Notes under the pieces: generated by a model
The model's database searches: none
The model's input: only the letters and a program-made list of their open reading frames with translations
What the model was told of the DNA's origin: nothing
Made by a program: the position numbers and the translations under genes
Source: Phyllobacterium sp. 628
GTDB lineage: Bacteria > Pseudomonadota > Alphaproteobacteria > Rhizobiales > Rhizobiaceae
Direction: 5' to 3'
Assembly (NCBI RefSeq): GCF_014189505.1
Contig: NZ_CP050301.1
Coordinates: 875,501-939,500 of the forward strand
DNA: 64,000 bases
Shown: positions 62,783 through 64,000 of the stretch, piece by piece
How the letters are laid out: every line of letters starts with the position of its first letter
Position numbering within the stretch: the stretch's first letter is position 1

Positions 62783-63229
62783 ATGTACGTCGAAGGACTT
62801 TCCGACAGACCCAAGATCACTGGTCGAGTTCTAGTTGAAGGAAAAGACTATGCCAAAGGCACGCCTCTGGATTCGTTTATTCCGGGCGACACGATGATGT
62901 GCTGGCAGGACTTTTACCAACTGACACACGACGTTTTCCGTACGGCCAAGGATCGGCAAGAGCTGAAACTTGCCGAGATGCTCTATAGAGCTGTCGGCAA
63001 TCGCATGGGAAATCCGTTGGCTGGTGATTTGAATAAGATCATGCGGCACCACAAGGCCCGCGTTTCCTTACTTGCTCGCACCCAAAGCAAATTCCGTGAC
63101 GTTATCGTCTCCATGCTCCGGGTGGGATACGACGTTTGTACAATTGCAGCTGTTACTGGCGTGCATCCTTCAACTGTCCGCCGCTGGCGCCGCTGGCTCG
63201 CACACAGCGAAAGCCGGTGGCCACACTAA
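62783..63229 (+). CDS. HTH-containing phage early protein
   Basis: 148 residues from the ATG at 62783, with GAGGAG upstream. The C-terminal third (VIVSMLRVGYDVCTIAAVTG, then VHPSTVRRWRRWLAHSESRW) is a helix-turn-helix with a basic end. The N-terminal 90 residues are of unknown type. It is the first plus-strand gene past the operator, so a Cro- or activator-like role is possible. Confidence 0.6.
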   Translation: MYVEGLSDRPKITGRVLVEGKDYAKGTPLDSFIPGDTMMCWQDFYQLTHDVFRTAKDRQELKLAEMLYRAVGNRMGNPLAGDLNKIMRHHKARVSLLARTQSKFRDVIVSMLRVGYDVCTIAAVTGVHPSTVRRWRRWLAHSESRWPH

Positions 63230-63378
63230 ACTACCCGAACCACCACAGCGGCCCTTATCCGCGAGGAGAACCACAATTGCCGGCAAAGTCCTCCCAAGAC
63301 CGAACGGCCAACCTGAGGAGAAGCAGAATGAGAAGACTGACCAAAAGAAGATCGTAACAGGGTGGCCACCCAAATCCA

Positions 63379-63455
63379 GAACGCGTAGCTCAGCTGGATA
63401 GAGCGAGGGACTTCTAATCCCTAGGCCGATGGTTCGATTCCATCCGTGTTCACCA
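63379..63455 (+). tRNA. tRNA-Arg (anticodon UCU) with encoded CCA
   Basis: 77 bases: acceptor GAACGCG/CGTGTTC, D-arm GCTC/GAGC, anticodon stem AGGGA/TCCCT around CTTCTAA (anticodon TCT), T-arm GATGG/CCATC around TTCGATT, and a genomic ACCA end. It reads AGA and AGG codons. It lies within the mobile region, between the HTH gene and an integrase gene, and a terminator follows at once. It may be a phage-borne tRNA or the integration target of the next element. Confidence 0.9.
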
Positions 63456-63460
63456 AAGAG

Positions 63461-63490
63461 GGCATCCGAACCACCGGATGCCTTTTCTTT
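63461..63490 (+). terminator. Terminator after tRNA-Arg
   Basis: GGCATCCG pairs with CGGATGCC across six bases, then TTTTCTTT. Confidence 0.85.
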
Positions 63491-63525
63491 AGTTACTGGA
63501 AAAGATGTTTCGAAAAGGAGGCACA

Positions 63526-63810
63526 ATGCGTGCAGCCAATGACAACGACCCATTTTCAGGACTGCCGCTGTTCGCTAGCGACGCGGAAATTGCCGAAGCA
63601 ATTGTTGGTAAAAAGGCAGCCCAGCGATGGCTCAAGGAGCGACTTCCGACAATATCAGGGAAGCCAGGTTTTCCTAAAGTTGACGATTTTCACGGGGGTC
63701 GACCTGTTCCGTTGGTTCGTGTTTTCTATGAAACTTATCTTGGCATAACCACTGGAACCTCAGGCTTACCTGATGGTGGGGAGGGTGTATGGAAAGGCCG
63801 AAAGCATTAG
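63526..63810 (+). CDS. Small DNA-binding (Xis/AlpA-like) protein upstream of integrase
   Basis: 94 residues from the ATG at 63526 with AGGAGG six bases before it. The start RAANDNDPFSGLPLFASDAE, then IAEAIVGKKAAQRWLKERLP, then ISGKPGFPKVDDFHGGRPVP looks like a winged-helix excisionase that sits directly before integrases. It overlaps the integrase start by 22 bases. Confidence 0.65.
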   Translation: MRAANDNDPFSGLPLFASDAEIAEAIVGKKAAQRWLKERLPTISGKPGFPKVDDFHGGRPVPLVRVFYETYLGITTGTSGLPDGGEGVWKGRKH

Positions 63811-64000
63811 GGCTAAAATGGATGAAGCGAGCTCATGGCCACACTCCTATTTGGGTGGCCAATGAGGAAGACGTAAAGCGCGGATACAGCCCGAAGACAG
63901 TAAACCTTTCATTCCTTGTCGATAATCCAGACATGCTGGTCGCGAAATGTAATGCACTGCAGGCTGACATGCTTTTATGGCGAACGGGCTATCGCCACGA
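63789..64000 (+). CDS. Tyrosine-type integrase, N-terminal part (runs off the right edge)
   Basis: The first 70 residues are visible, from the ATG at 63789. MERPKALGLKWMKRAHGHTP, then IWVANEEDVKRGYSPKTVNL, then LQADMLLWRTGYRH match the start of a family of rhizobial phage/island integrases. The catalytic domain is beyond the window. It would integrate the element to its right or the prophage block; the attachment site is not visible. Confidence 0.75.
   Translation, partial: MERPKALGLKWMKRAHGHTPIWVANEEDVKRGYSPKTVNLSFLVDNPDMLVAKCNALQADMLLWRTGYRH

Noticed and set aside
62843-63229. Possible transposase in the HTH gene at 62783
   Set aside because: There is only a single C-terminal HTH and no DDE residues; a phage regulatory role is more likely.

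Overview
The window looks like part of the main chromosome of an alphaproteobacterium of the order Hyphomicrobiales (Rhizobiales), closest in gene content to Brucella/Ochrobactrum or Phyllobacterium-type genomes. The reasons are moderately GC-rich coding sequence, an Irr-type iron box in front of mbfA, a smoEFGK-smoS-mtlK polyol locus, PhoX behind a PHO box, and several families of intergenic palindromes. The genus is not decided from sequence alone.

Layout. From 1 to 5 kb: a small catabolic operon (PEP-mutase family protein, HAD phosphatase, trans-3-hydroxy-L-proline dehydratase type racemase-fold enzyme), a LysE exporter, cysK, and a NIPSNAP/monooxygenase-fold pair. From 5.5 to 16.5 kb: LysE/Lrp divergent pair, mbfA with its Irr box, a serine/threonine dehydratase, phoX with a PHO box, a VapBC toxin-antitoxin pair, an XRE regulator with a divergent SMP-30-like exported protein, and a large lipoprotein hydrolase. 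From 16.6 to 25.8 kb: DUF2239 protein, a phospholipase-D-like protein, lepA, then small and hypothetical genes (several below 70 codons), a GIY-YIG nuclease and a SelT/W/H-like protein whose tail is encoded by a dispersed repeat. From 25.8 to 35.9 kb: a complete sorbitol/mannitol regulon, with regulator, ABC importer, two dehydrogenases, HAD phosphatase and FGGY kinase. From 36 to 46 kb: polA (with an apparent frameshift), an M20 peptidase, RNase D, an acyltransferase, a candidate small RNA with a CUCCUCCC loop, a small lipoprotein, an OmpA-family protein and a FkbM methyltransferase.

From about 46.2 kb to the right edge the window is mobile DNA. It holds phage replication genes (one frameshifted), an HK97-fold capsid, a terminase small subunit, a tail chaperone, a gp10-like protein, a tape measure protein and a tail fibre with internal repeats. 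It lacks a recognisable large terminase, portal, prohead protease, major tail protein and baseplate. A TerB-like/BRCT gene sits on the opposite strand where the missing packaging and connector genes would be expected. Downstream come an AT-rich two-gene cargo module (small soluble protein plus multi-pass membrane protein), a large tyrosine recombinase split by an IS5-family element (847 bp, CTAG target duplication), an XRE repressor facing a helix-turn-helix gene across a palindromic operator, a tRNA-Arg(UCU), a small Xis-like gene and the start of a second integrase running off the right edge.

The most noteworthy items are the reduced prophage or satellite-like block with its cargo genes, the IS-disrupted integrase, the candidate anti-Shine-Dalgarno small RNA at 42.8-42.9 kb, and single-base frameshifts in polA and in the phage replication gene.
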